From positions 1-53,147 of the forward strand of contig JADJRI010000036.1 of assembly GCA_016712275.1 (NCBI GenBank): a DNA stretch of 53,147 nucleotides. Reading direction: 5' to 3'. Origin of the DNA: Planctomycetota bacterium. GTDB taxonomy: Bacteria > Planctomycetota > Phycisphaerae > UBA1845 > UTPLA1. A program made the translations under genes and the position numbers. The notes under the pieces are model-generated. The model made no database searches and was not told the DNA's origin. It saw only the letters and a program-made list of their open reading frames with translations. Shown here piece after piece: positions 10,284-19,977 of this stretch (the stretch's first letter is position 1; every line of letters begins with the position of its first letter).

Positions 10284-10501
10284 TTAGAGAGTCCCCGCCG
10301 TGACGCGGCCGAATCGGCCCGATATCGAACGAAAGAGCATAACATCCTGTCTCATAAGGCGATGCGCATCCTGCGCGGCCCGGGAACCCACGGAACGGGG
10401 TATTTTGAGACACACAAATATAACACCAGTATTGAGATTCGGCAAATTATCGGCGATTTTCTTATATCGGACAGGTCGATAACCATTTGCGAGGACTTAG
10501 T

Positions 10502-11128
10502 TTGATACAGTCTGATAACAAGCCCGAATTCGAACACCCTGAAGAGGCCTCCAGCGAAGTGGCCCTCGCGCGGCTCAGAGCCAAGAATCGCCGGTCATTT
10601 CGATGGCGAATGGCCCTTGTTGTTCTGGCCGTTTCGATTGCCGCAGGTTTCGAATGGCGGCGTGAAATCGCCGTCTGGGGGCTGGGGCGTTGGCAATTGC
10701 TCGGCTCAGGGGGTGAGTCGATCGGAGCACGTGGCGCCATTCAGGCGGTCTATGAGGAAAACGCCCTCGTTGTCGATGTTCGCGGACCTGCCGAATTTTC
10801 GATGAGCCATTGGGCCGGCGCGCGATCGCTTCCCCTGGAGAAACTTGAATCTTCCGGATGGCCTTCCGAATGGCCCAAAAATCGCCCCGTCATCGTTTAT
10901 TGCACCATTGGAGAAAGAAGCGGAAAGGCGGCAGCGTACTTACAGAAACAGGGAATTAGCGCTTCCGGGGTTATCGGGGGAATCATTGCACTGGCCAAGG
11001 CCGATGAACCCTTGGAGAACGAGAATGGGCTGACCTTTCGAGTTTCGGTGGGCCCTTGGAACTACGGCTGGATGTTGCCGGCGAGTTATGAGGCTGTGAA
11101 AGGCCACGTGTCCGGGTTCAAGCCTTAA
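10502..11128 (+). CDS. Membrane-anchored rhodanese-domain protein
   Basis: About 208 residues. I choose the TTG at 10502 because GAGGA at 10491-10495 lies at proper distance; an upstream TTG at 10487 is possible. One hydrophobic helix at about residues 36-52 (MALVVLAVSIAAGF) is preceded by arginines, so the rest should face the periplasm. The rhodanese domain follows with VVDVRGPAEFSMSHWAGARSLPLE and the active-site loop CTIGERSG, which has the catalytic cysteine. Such domains carry sulfur as a cysteine persulfide or bind anions. The C-terminal 40 residues (FRVSVGPWNYGWMLPASY) are not rhodanese-like. It stands alone; the role is unknown. Confidence 0.85.
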   Translation: MIQSDNKPEFEHPEEASSEVALARLRAKNRRSFRWRMALVVLAVSIAAGFEWRREIAVWGLGRWQLLGSGGESIGARGAIQAVYEENALVVDVRGPAEFSMSHWAGARSLPLEKLESSGWPSEWPKNRPVIVYCTIGERSGKAAAYLQKQGISASGVIGGIIALAKADEPLENENGLTFRVSVGPWNYGWMLPASYEAVKGHVSGFKP

Positions 11129-11465
11129 GACGGACGCGAGGATTGAAATCTCGTCCAGCCGGGAACACGCCCAAGGTCCGAGGAAAAGCGAGAATTGTGA
11201 CCCTGAAAAACTCTTGCAATGGGCGGGAGGCGAGCGTAAAGTCTAGTGGTATCAAGGGGTGACAGCTTCGAGCCGCGAAGTTGCGAACGAAATTACCCGC
11301 CAGCCCCCTGCCCAAATGCTTCCGTAACCCGGCTCGAACCGCTAAACTTGGTAAGAGACAACCCTACCGAACCTCCCGTGTAACGAGGTACGAAATTTAA
11401 GATACTCCTTTGCTCTCCCGAACGTTGGCGCTGCGCGGAGCGCAGCCATCCACAAGGAGCTTTCG
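11129..11465. other. Long leader region before the secretin gene
   Basis: About 337 bases without a supportable gene. The part nearest the secretin contains a hairpin and a strong ribosome site (annotated separately). A CTTCGAGCCGCGAAG palindrome lies near 11267-11281. The region likely carries the secretin promoter. Confidence 0.4.
11430..11459 (+). promoter_or_regulatory. 5'-leader hairpin and Shine-Dalgarno of the secretin gene
   Basis: Arms GCTGCGC (11430-11436) and GCGCAGC (11440-11446) with a 3-base loop end 7 bases before AAGGAG (11454-11459). The ATG follows 6 bases later at 11466. The hairpin could affect ribosome access; this is inference. Confidence 0.5.
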
Positions 11466-14016
11466 ATGACGCGTGATCGACTTGTATTGGCCATCGCGGC
11501 CCTGTCCATGGTGCTGAGCGGCGGTCTTGTCCGTGCCGAGGATCCCCCGGCGCAACCCGCGGAAGACAACAGCAAGGCGATTGAACAATCGCGCCTTGTC
11601 GATCAGCTCGCCGCCGAGCATGAATTGCTCTGGCAAAAGGCGGTCGCGACGTTCAAGTCGGCCGAGCGCGACATTCGCGCGGCAGTCATTCAGAATAACT
11701 ACTCTGAAGCGTATCGTCTGCTTGCGTTTGCCAAGTCGACGATCGAGTCCAACCGCCGATATGCGACGCCCGCGACCGAATACGAAACCTATCGCCAGCA
11801 AGGGCGCGACATCGAAGCGTATATTGACGATTCGAAGCGCGAGTATGACGAGCTCGTCATCAAGCAGAAATATGAGGAAGTCGCGCGCAAAGAAGCCGAG
11901 ACCGCCTCGCTGGTCTCCGAGACCAAGAATCGTCAAGTCGGCGAGCTTATGTCGCGCGCAGACGATTTGGCCAAGGAGCGGCGCTTTGCCGAGGCGATTC
12001 AGGCGCTGGACCAACTGCTGGCCATAGACCCGTTGAATGAAGAGGCCGCCTGGAAGAAAGATGTGATGGGCGACGTCATTCAGAGCACACGGGACTATGC
12101 CACCGTGAAGGCACAGGCGGAACAAGCCCAGGAAGTCTACATCACCAATGATGAATCCCGCATTCCTTACAATCAAAACATGAGCTATCCGAAGAACTGG
12201 GCGGAACTGACCAACCGCCGCCGCGACACGGAAGCGGAAGGCGATTCGGAAGCGACCATTCAGGCCCGCGAGAAACTTCGAAAGATCGCGCCGGAACTGA
12301 AATTCGACGGGAAGTCGTTCGAATCCGTTATTGAGGAATTGGCCGCGCTGACCGGCTTGAACATCGTGCCGAACTGGTCGGCCCTCGAAGCCCAGGCCAT
12401 CGAGAAAGACTCGGAAGTCAACCTGAAGCTGAACAACGTTCGATTTCAGCAGGCGCTCGATCTCATCTTAAACGAAGTCGGCGGCGGCGAAGTGGAACTG
12501 GCCTACGAAATTGACGAAGGCATCGTTCGCATTTCAACCAAGGAAGACCTCAGCCGGCGACGGCTGACCCGCGTTTACAACATCCAAGACTTGCTCATTA
12601 CCGTTCCCACGTTCCGCGGCATCAAGCTCGAAACCCAGAACATCGGCCAGAACAACCAGCAGGGTGGTCTGGGCGGCGGTCGCTTCCTTCGGGGCGGCGG
12701 CGCGGGCGGCGGTGGTGGTGGCGGTGGTGGCGGCGGCGGTTTGTTCGGCGACGACGGCCAAGGCGATGACGATCAGGAGACCGGCGAAGATCCGGTGGAA
12801 CCGATCATTCGTCTGATTCAGGAGACCATCGATCCCGAGAGCTGGCGCGAGGCGGGCGGCAACGTCGGCTCCATCTCTGCGCTGCAGCAGCAGTTGATTG
12901 TTACGCAAACCTCGACGGCCCATACACAGCTACGCGATCTGTTGAAAGACCTACGCAAATCGCGAGCCTTGCAGATTGCCGTCGAGGCCCGCTTCATCAC
13001 CGTGACGCGCAACTGGCTTGAGCAGATCGGCGTTGACCTTGACGTGATCTTGAACAATGGAAATGCCGGCTTCGATCGAACCACAATTCTCGATCCCGCA
13101 ACCAACAACCCCGTGCTTGTGCCGCGGCAATTCGTGCGAAACGGATTTACGCCGGGCGCTCCCGGCGGCGTTGGTATCGGCCTTCCGACCCAGCCGTTCG
13201 GCCAGCCGTACGGTCAGCCGGGATTGGTCCCGGCCCCGGGCAACTTTGGCCCCGGCAGCAGCCGTTTTACGCCGATTCCGATCGCGAACAATACGCTCGA
13301 TTTGGCCGGCCCCACCAACACCAACATCAATGGCTCTCTCGGCGGCCTTGGCAACACCACTCCGGCGTTCCAGATTTTCGGCAGCTTCCTCGATAACCTG
13401 CAGGGTCGACTTCCTTCTTCGGGCCACGCAGATCGACAAGCGGGCGAGCGACCTCGATGCGCCACGTCTGGTGCTCTTCAACGGACAACGGGCCACCTTC
13501 GAGGCATTCGTCGAGCAGGACTACATCGCCGCGTTGACGCCGGTCATCGGCGACAACGCCGGTGCATTCCTTCCGCAGATCGACAACGCCCCCACCGGCC
13601 GATCGCTGGACGTTCAGGCGACCGTGTCGGCGGATCGACGCTATGTCACCATGACCGTGCGAACCTTTACGGTGGTCACGGGCGACTTCCGCACGGTGTT
13701 CTTCGGCGGTTCGCAGACGGTCGGTTCCGGTTTCGTTGAACTGGCCACGCGAACCCGGCAAACGGTTCGCACGACGGTTTCGGTTCCCGATGGCGGCACG
13801 CTGCTCATCGGCGGCTTGAAGCTGTCCGGCGAGCGCGATGTCGATGCGGGCGTGCCGATTCTCTCCCGCATTCCGATTTTGAAGCGGGCGTTTTCCAACA
13901 CGTCCAACGTGAAGGACGACCAGGTGCTGCTCATTCTCATCAAGCCGACCATCATTATTCAGAAGGAAGCGGAGCAGGATGCGTTCCCGTCGCTTTCGTC
14001 TGAAATCGGGGAATGA
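11466..14016 (+). CDS. Secretin of a type II secretion/type IV pilus-like system, one frameshift
   Basis: Outer-membrane channel subunit of the GspD/PilQ superfamily, about 850 residues. Seen: signal peptide 1-24 (hydrophobic LVLAIAALSMVLSGG, then AEDPP); a long helical, TPR-like N-terminal region with RFAEAIQALDQLLAIDPLN; a secretin/TonB N domain with FESVIEELAALTGLNI; a very glycine-rich hinge at about 405-430; an N1-type domain; and the C-terminal beta domain with TVSVPDGGTLLIGGL and the closing VPILSRIPILKRAF and LLILIKPTII. The frame breaks near 13404-13408, where one extra G in a GGG run separates LDNLQ from VDFLLRATQIDKR. It is the natural partner of the prepilin peptidase at 27785-29299, although no other secretion genes are nearby. 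Expression is from its own leader and ends at the terminator at 14079. Confidence 0.93.
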
Positions 14017-14078
14017 GTTGATCGTTTTTTGATCGGCCCGCTCCTGAGCGACGGGCTCGAATGAAACATGTAACTTAA

Positions 14079-14116
14079 AAAGGGGCCGACCGTTTGAATG
14101 AACGGTCGGCCCCTTT
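14079..14116 (+). terminator. Intrinsic terminator after the secretin
   Basis: Perfect 16-bp stem (14079-14094 and 14101-14116) with a 6-base loop, followed by CTTTT on the plus strand, 63 bases past the stop codon. Confidence 0.9.
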
Positions 14117-14178
14117 CTTTTGCTTTGAACAGAATCGGTTTTTTTGTTTGGGGCCACTGCGGTTACACTTCGCGCGGC

Positions 14179-16211
14179 ATGGCACGGCAGCGAACAGATC
14201 AGGCAAAGCAGGCGATGCGTCAAAACGATGCGCCACCGGCGAAATTCGAGGCATTGGGTACAAATCATTGCGACATGGCGGGTGTGCTGGCCTGTATTTT
14301 TGCGGGGGTGTTTGTGCTGTCGCTCTCGTGGTTCAAGCTGAGCAGCCTCGACATTGGCTATCACGTCGCCTACGGCCGATATTTTCTCGATACAGGCAAG
14401 ATTGTCGGGTCTGAGGCCGATCCATTTTTGCGCGCCGACACGGGGGTGCCGTTTGTCAATGCGAACTGGGGCTCGCAGGTGATCATGGCGCTGGCCGATC
14501 GCAGGGGGCGCGGCCGGACCGACCGCCCTTCGGATCGGACTGATCGCGGTGATTTTCGGTGCGATGGCAACGGTGGTTCGCTCAGGCTCGTCGGGCTGGG
14601 TGGCAGTGGCGCTGGCCTGGGTGGCCGCTGCGCTCGGGGCCTACGAACGGTTCAGCATGCGGCCGGAGTTGTTCAGCTATGCGCTGATGATGGTGCAACT
14701 GGCGATACTGATGCGCGGCGTAAAGTCGTGGCGATCTGTGTTGGCTGCTGGTTGTTGCGCAGCTCGCATGGGTGAACTTGCACAGTTATTTTCTGGTCGG
14801 CGTTTTGATGTGCGGCGCGTTTTGGGCGGGCGCGTCATGGAAGGCTGTGCGAACGCCTTCGGCGACGAAAGATGGTATTGCGAATCGCGCTGCGCTTCGA
14901 ATGATGAGTGCAGTGCTGGTTCTCTTCGTCTTGGCGTGTTTCGGGTGCATCCGTGGGGCTGGCGGGCGGCGGCGTTTCCGTTTCAAACGTTGGAGTTCCT
15001 GCAAAGCAGCCAGGCCTTGGGCGGATCGGCCGGCGGCGCGTCGAAGAGCGCGTGGGCGGAGATTTCGGAGTTTCAGTCGCCGCTGAGCTTTGTCGGTGAG
15101 CGAATTAACCATGTGACGATTTGGGCCTACGTAGGCTTGCTGGCGATTGTGGCGGCCGGTGGGGCAGTGTGCCTGAAACGCGGCGCAGTCGGGCCGCTGC
15201 TTTTTATTCTGGTGCTGCTGGCGATGTCGACACAGATGCGGCGGAATATCGCACAGTTTTCACTGGCAGCCGTGCCGCTGGCGATAGTTGCGATACGGAC
15301 GATGGCGTGGTTTGACGTCACTTCCAAGTTGCGCCGACTGGCCGCCATTGTTTTTTGCGTTGGATGTGTCGCGGGCACGGCATCGGCTGCATCGGGCAGG
15401 GCTTATTTTCGAGCGGGCGCATCAGCCGCGAGTTCCGCTTCGGCCATAACGCGACGGCGTTTGCGAGCGAGGCGGTGGGATGGCTGGCCTCGCACGATGA
15501 ATTGCAGCCGGAGCTGTTTGTCGATTATTTTTCGTCGAGCACGCCGCTGATGGGGCTGCCGGTTCGATTCAAGCTTTTTGTCGATACCAACACATTTGCC
15601 TATCGCGAAGCAACACTACGTGCGGCCATGGATGTCGGCATTGGGAAAATTCCGCATGGGCCTTTCTTCGAGCAATATGGAATCAATGTCGTGCTGCTGC
15701 ACTGTGGACCGGACACGCAGGCTCTGGTGACGGCGATGACGCGGGATGACGGACATTGGGCGCTGGTGCATGTCGATCAGGCGGCGGTGGTTTTTGTGCG
15801 GCGGATTCCCGCGCATGTGCGAACGATTCTGGTGGAATCGGTTTCGGAAGATCGCGTGGATGTGACGCGGTGGATCGCCGCCCTGCACGGCCCGGAGGCG
15901 GCGCGGGCGATGGCCATCGGCGCGGCGGCGAGCGTTCCGATTTCGCTCGGTGGTGGTCGACGCGGCGGCGGTGCTGTGCGAAGAGGCGGTGAAGCTGCGG
16001 GACGAACTATGTCGAGGCGTGGATTAATCTCGGCCTGTGCCGCGGCAACCTGGCCAATGCTGCGGCGCGGGGCGGGCGGAGAGACGAGGCGGTGACGCTG
16101 TCACGCGTGGCGATTCGGTGCTTTGAATCGGCGCTGGCGATCGAGCCGGAGAACAAAATCGCGGCCGCGAACTTGCAGCGGGCCAAGGCGAGCATCGGAG
16201 TCGGTCCATGA
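14179..16211 (+). CDS. Multi-span membrane protein with C-terminal TPR (heavily frameshifted)
   Basis: Piecing frames together gives about 675 codons. Segments: MAGVLACIFAGVFVLSLSW helix, then DIGYHVAYGRYFLDTGKIVG and FVNANWGSQVI; a series of hydrophobic helices (about 14545-15370); a soluble part with FASEAVGWLASHDELQPELF and FEQYGINVVLLHCG; and a TPR-like tail (YVEAWINLGLCRGNLA through CFESALAIEPENKIAAANL). The early GYH and NANWGSQ layout resembles dolichol-mannose-type (GT-C) glycosyltransferases or O-antigen-polymerase-like proteins, but no catalytic motif is decisive. Frame changes occur near 14505, 14750, 14945, 15375, 15945 and 16010. The TGA overlaps the next ATG by 2 bases (16208-16211), so it is coupled to the YdjY lipoprotein. 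It is either the worst-sequenced gene here or a decaying one. Confidence 0.62.
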
Positions 16212-17002
16212 GTGAACGGCCGAGGGTACTGTATGTCGTGGCGATCGGGACGATGCTGGCGATAGGATCGTGCGGTCCGAAGGAATCAACCTCCGGCGCG
16301 GCCGACCGCCGGCAGGACGCGGGCGCGGCATCGCAGTGGAAAACGGCACATCGAACTCCGGCCGATGACGCGATGAATCCATCGAGTACTTCGAGTCCGG
16401 AAGCGAATCCGAATGGACAGGTCATCGAATATCAGCCGGGGATTCGGATCGATTATCGCGGGTTACAGATTGAAGTCGACGCAGAGGTGATATTGCGGAC
16501 CGGCGAACTGGAATTGTTTGCCTACTGCAAATCGCCGACACCCAAGGAGCATGAGACAATCCTTCGCACGTCGGTAAAGGCCGAGCACATTTATCAGGCG
16601 CTGGGGCTCATCGGGCTAAAGCCGGGCAATCCGGTGATGTATGACTGGGAGACCTCCAAGGTGACGCCGGCCTCGGGAGATGCGGTGGATGTGCTGGTGA
16701 GGTACGAGGAAGGCGGCGAGACGATCGAGCGAAATGTCTGTGAATGGATGTACGACCTGGAGCGAGACGCGGTGATGGCCCCGAAGCACTGGCTGTTCAC
16801 GGGTTCGCGGCGGGATGAAAAAGGCAGGTTTGCGGCGGATGTCGAGGGAACACTGGTGACGGTGGTCAATTTCGATACGGCCGTGCTTTCGCTGCCGGAG
16901 TCGCACAGCGATTCGGACGGGGAATTGTGGGTGGCGGCGCGGACGGAGGTGATTCCGGAGGTAGGGACAAAGCTGACGCTGATTCTGCGGCCGGCGAAGT
17001 AG
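16208..17002 (+). CDS. YdjY-domain lipoprotein
   Basis: 264 residues. The N-terminus is a lipoprotein signal (VLYVVAIGTMLAIGSC, lipidated Cys at about 22), then a low-complexity linker to about residue 75. The body matches the YdjY-type domain common in planctomycetes: IEVDAEVILRTGELELFAYCKSP, KEHETILRTSVKAEHIYQALGLIGLKPGNPV, CEWMYD, HWLFTGS, and near the end VTVVNFDTAVLSLP. Its biochemical role is not known. The ATG lies inside the stop of the upstream membrane protein (ATGA), indicating one operon. Strongly G-biased codons on this strand match its neighbour. Confidence 0.85.
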   Translation: MSERPRVLYVVAIGTMLAIGSCGPKESTSGAADRRQDAGAASQWKTAHRTPADDAMNPSSTSSPEANPNGQVIEYQPGIRIDYRGLQIEVDAEVILRTGELELFAYCKSPTPKEHETILRTSVKAEHIYQALGLIGLKPGNPVMYDWETSKVTPASGDAVDVLVRYEEGGETIERNVCEWMYDLERDAVMAPKHWLFTGSRRDEKGRFAADVEGTLVTVVNFDTAVLSLPESHSDSDGELWVAARTEVIPEVGTKLTLILRPAK

Positions 17003-17020
17003 GCGGAGATTTCAAGTCTA

Positions 17021-17045
17021 CGTCCGGCACGGGGGCCGAGCGCTA
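17021..17045. repeat. Dispersed intergenic repeat A, copy 1
   Basis: 25-base element reading CGTCCGGCACGGGGGCC, then AGCGCTA. A near copy is at 19949-19973. It touches the stop codon of the minus-strand gene at 17043. Confidence 0.7.
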
Positions 17046-17567
17046 CGGCTCCAGCGTCGTTGAGAGAATGTTCTGGCTGTTGGAGGATTGGAAGTCGGCC
17101 AGGCGCGTGGGCGAGGTCTCGACGCGTGCCGCGGTTTTGAGATCAACGGCGACGAGCCACTGCCCCACCGACTCGGAACAGGCGAAGGGAAACACCAAAA
17201 CAACGGCATGGGCGCTATTCTCTTCTTTCACATGGGCCAGTGACAAATCGATGCGGCACGGCGGCGGGCGGTGGGCAGCGGCAGCGCACAGTGCATCGTA
17301 ATCAAGGCGGGCGGCGGCGACATCGGGCTCAACGAAGATCAGTGCGTCGGAGCGCCGAAGCGCATCGATTGAGACGCCGACGAGTTCCAGGGAGTTGTCG
17401 GGGTTGACGCGGTGGATGCGAAACAGGTTGGCGTTTTCGGCATTTCCGGTTTCGATCAGCTCAAGGACTTCATGGGCGGCGAGGCCGGTCGTTGTTTCGT
17501 TTTGCGACTTCACAACGAAGCGACCGGGAAGAAATCGAGCTAAATTCGGGCGGGCGTCCTGCGTCAT
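17043..17567 (-). CDS. Hypothetical protein, no recognised family
   Basis: 174 residues beginning MTQDARPNLARFLPGRFVVKSQ. It is soluble, with no signal peptide or membrane helix and no metal-binding motif. The sequence alternates strands and helices (HEVLELIETGNAENANLFRIHRV, then ELVGVSIDALRRSDALIFVEPDVAAARLDYDALCAAAA). A WLVAVDLKTAARVE strand pair lies near the C-terminus. The frame is intact and G/C codon positions look coding. It stands alone, convergent with the YdjY gene; its stop codon lies in repeat A. I do not recognise it. Confidence 0.65.
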   Translation of the reverse strand: MTQDARPNLARFLPGRFVVKSQNETTTGLAAHEVLELIETGNAENANLFRIHRVNPDNSLELVGVSIDALRRSDALIFVEPDVAAARLDYDALCAAAAHRPPPCRIDLSLAHVKEENSAHAVVLVFPFACSESVGQWLVAVDLKTAARVETSPTRLADFQSSNSQNILSTTLEP

Positions 17568-17666
17568 GAAATGAGACTCGAAGAAAGCACCTTCATATCT
17601 AAGAGGCGTTAACAGTGAATTAACGCCATCGTATGATCATGACGGATTAACACCATCGCGCGATCG

Positions 17667-17696
17667 CCCTGCCCCCTTGGGGCTGGGCTAAACGGG
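17667..17696 (-). repeat. Dispersed intergenic repeat B, copy 1
   Basis: On the minus strand this 30-base element begins CCCGTTTAGCCCAGCCCC. It matches 39922-39951 on the plus strand at 26 of 30 positions. It sits just after the tyrS stop codon. Confidence 0.7.
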
Positions 17697-17704
17697 CACG
17701 CGAA

Positions 17705-18919
17705 TTATTGAACGACAATCTTCGCCACGCGGCGCTTGCCGACCTGCACGATCATATCGTTTTCAAGTTTGACTTTTGCATTGGAGTCGGCCACTTTCTC
17801 GCGGTTTACCGAAACTCCGCCGCCCTGAATCAAGCGCCGCCCTTCGTTGGTGGAGGGCGCCATGTTGAGCAGCTTCAGCAGTTTGGGCACGCCGATGGCG
17901 CCGTCGGCTTCGCACTCGGCGCGGGAAATCGTGGCGACCGGTACGTCATCCCGAATCCCCCCTTCCACCATGACTTTCTGCCACATCTCCTCTTCGCGGT
18001 CGGCGGCGGCGGCATCGTGGTATTGGGCGACGATCATTTTTGCGAGCCGCACTTTTGACGCGCGCGGGTGGGTTTTTTGCGGATCGACGATGGAGTCGAT
18101 TTCGGCGGCGGGAATCTGGGTGAGCAGCGTATACCACTCGCGCATCATGGAATCGGCGATGCTCATGGTTTTGCCGAACATCTCCTTGGGCGAATCGGTG
18201 ATGCCGATGTAATTGCCGAGCGACTTGCTCATTTTCTCGACGCCGTCGAGGCCTCGGAGAATCGGCATGATGACGACGAGCTGCGGCGGCTTGTTGTGTT
18301 TTTCCATCAGGTCGCGGCCGCAGAGGTTATTAAACGTCTGGTCGGTGCCGCCGAGCTCGACATCGGCATCGATCATGACCGAATCGTACGCCTGCATGAG
18401 CGGGTACATGAGTTCGGTGAGAACGATGGGCACGCCCTCCTGAAGGCGCAGTTTGAAGTTCTCGCGCTGCTGCATCTGCTGGAGCGTCATGTGGCTGGTG
18501 AGGCGGAGCACATCGGCGAAATTCATCGAGGCGAGCCATTCGCTGTTGTAGCGAATTTCGAGTTTGGCCGGGTCGGTGTCGAGCACTTTGCCGGCCTGCT
18601 GAAAATAAGTCTCGGCATTTTTCTTGATTGTGTCTTCATCCAGCGTCGGGCGGGCCTTGGTCTTGCCGGTCGGGTCGCCGATGCGGGCGGTGTAGTCGCC
18701 GATGATGAGGACGGCCTTGTGGCCGCAATCCTGAAACTGACGCATTTTTCGCAAAACGACGGTGTGGCCGAGATGAATGTCGGGGGCGGTGGGGTCCATG
18801 CCGAGCTTGATGCGAAGGGGTTTGTTCGCGGCGCGGCTTTTTTCGAGGCGCTTGCGCAGGTCCTGTTCGGTGAAGATGGCTTCGCAGCCGCGGGTAAGGA
18901 GGGAGATTTGTTCGTCAAT
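17705..18919 (-). CDS. tyrS: Tyrosyl-tRNA synthetase
   Basis: Charges tRNA-Tyr. Class I synthetase with the HIGH-type motif DIHLGH soon after GMDPTAPD, the tyrosine-pocket block YPLMQAYDSVMIDADVELGGTDQTFN, the KMSKS loop VEKMSKSLGNY, and a C-terminal S4 RNA-binding domain (RRLIQGGGVSVNREKV). An in-frame N-terminal part upstream of the ATG at 18799 is clearly family-like (DEQISLLTRGCEAIFTEQDLRKRLEKSRA), so the protein begins well before that ATG. No ATG, GTG or TTG is found in frame there: the closest candidate is ATT at 18919. Either ATT is used or an indel hides the start. It is downstream of uppS in the same direction. Confidence 0.95.
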   Translation of the reverse strand: MDEQISLLTRGCEAIFTEQDLRKRLEKSRAANKPLRIKLGMDPTAPDIHLGHTVVLRKMRQFQDCGHKAVLIIGDYTARIGDPTGKTKARPTLDEDTIKKNAETYFQQAGKVLDTDPAKLEIRYNSEWLASMNFADVLRLTSHMTLQQMQQRENFKLRLQEGVPIVLTELMYPLMQAYDSVMIDADVELGGTDQTFNNLCGRDLMEKHNKPPQLVVIMPILRGLDGVEKMSKSLGNYIGITDSPKEMFGKTMSIADSMMREWYTLLTQIPAAEIDSIVDPQKTHPRASKVRLAKMIVAQYHDAAAADREEEMWQKVMVEGGIRDDVPVATISRAECEADGAIGVPKLLKLLNMAPSTNEGRRLIQGGGVSVNREKVADSNAKVKLENDMIVQVGKRRVAKIVVQ

Positions 18920-18953
18920 CGTTACAGCGGTGGCCGGCCCGACCCACCGCAGA

Positions 18954-18979
18954 GCACTGGAAAGACGCGATTCCAGTGC
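18954..18979. repeat. Inverted repeat between uppS and tyrS
   Basis: Perfect 9-bp arms GCACTGGAA and TTCCAGTGC separated by 8 bases, in the roughly 215-base gap after the inferred uppS end. There is no T-run, so it is more like a leader structure or RNA-processing hairpin than a terminator. Confidence 0.5.
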
Positions 18980-19135
18980 TTTGCCACGGTTGTTTCCCGC
19001 CAGATCATAACCTGAGCGGGCAGCGAGGCCCCCCCCGAATCCACCGCCGAAGAAGAGGAGGCCCTGCGGCCGTCAGCCGCCTGTATGCTGAGATGGCGCC
19101 CCCCAAAAACAACACCCCAGGCTTGAACGGGAGCG

Positions 19136-19884
19136 TCATCGCGGGGTGAGCGGAACCCCGAAACGTTTTTGAGAAACGAACGCTCGTTTAGATCGGTCAC
19201 GTGAAAATCGGGCCAGAGCGTGTCGGTGACATAGATTTCCGCGTAGCTGATCTGCCACAACAGAAAATTACTGACGCGCATTTCGCCGGCCGTGCGAACC
19301 AGCAAATCGGGGTCGGGCACGTCGGCGGTGTAAAGCGAATCGCTGATCAATTGCTCGTTGATGTCGCCGGGCTGGATTTCGCCGGTTTTGACGCGCTCGG
19401 CAATGTGGCGGACGGCGTCGACAATCTCGACGCGGCTGCTGTAATTCAAGGCAAGACAGAGTTTCATGCCCTGATTGTTTCGCGAGACGGCGGCGGTTTC
19501 ATCGAGCTCCCGCAGCACCTCCTGTGGAAGGCCGTCGCGCCGCCCCACCTGAATCAGCCGGATGTCGTTGTCCATGATCTCGGTTCGCTCCCTGATGAGA
19601 TAATGAACGTACAGGCGCATCAGATGGGCGATTTCGTCGAGCGGGCGGTTCCAGTTTTCGGTGCTGAAGCTGTAGAGCGTCAAGGCTTCGACGCCGAGGC
19701 GGGCGCAACGGGTGACGATCTCCCGCACGTTTTCCGCGCCGGCTTCGTGCCCCTTCACGCGCTGCATGCCGCGGCGCTTCGCCCATCGGCCGTTGCCATC
19801 CATGATGATGGCGACATGGCGCGGCATGCGATCGGGGGCGATGCCGAGTTCGAGGAGCGGATTGAGCTTTTCAAGCGTGGGCAC
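19136..19884 (-). CDS. uppS: Undecaprenyl diphosphate synthase (C-terminal frameshift)
   Basis: Cis-prenyltransferase making the C55 lipid carrier for peptidoglycan and glycans. Motifs seen: HVAIIMDGNGRWAKRRG, ALTLYSFSTENWNRP, LNYSSRVEIVDAVRH, PDLLVRTAGEMRVSNFLLWQ and ETYVTDTLWPDF-like DTLWPDFHVTDL. The undisturbed frame then runs on to 18922 with non-family sequence. A one-base shift near 19170 instead gives AFVSQKRFGVPLTPR and a TGA at 19136, restoring the usual RFG ending and a normal length of about 249 residues; I use that end. The start is GTG 19884. Upstream is purA, about 90 bases away, with repeat A in the gap. Confidence 0.9.
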
Positions 19885-19948
19885 TTTGTTTACTCAGGTT
19901 TCGAAAACGATTCTGTCTTTTTCCTGCAACTTGACAGTCTCCAGCTTT

Positions 19949-19973
19949 CGTCCGGCACGGGGGCCGGACGCTA
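19949..19973. repeat. Dispersed intergenic repeat A, copy 2
   Basis: Same 25-base element as 17021-17045, starting CGTCCGGCACGGGGGCC and ending GGACGCTA, about 22 of 25 identical. It lies 5 bases from the purA stop codon, as copy 1 lies at a minus-strand stop. Confidence 0.7.
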
Positions 19974-19977
19974 CTAA

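Noticed and set aside
12684..12750. G/C-rich GGT/GGC triplet run as a possible microsatellite or regulatory repeat
   Set aside because: It encodes the glycine-rich hinge of the secretin in frame; simple coding low-complexity explains it.
13327..14364. 345-codon open frame opposite the secretin end
   Set aside because: Runs across the strong plus-strand terminator at 14079 and has no family features.
18922..19135. C-terminal extension of uppS to 18922
   Set aside because: The extra 70 residues are unlike the family; a one-base shift restores the usual RFG ending at 19136, so the extension is probably an artefact.
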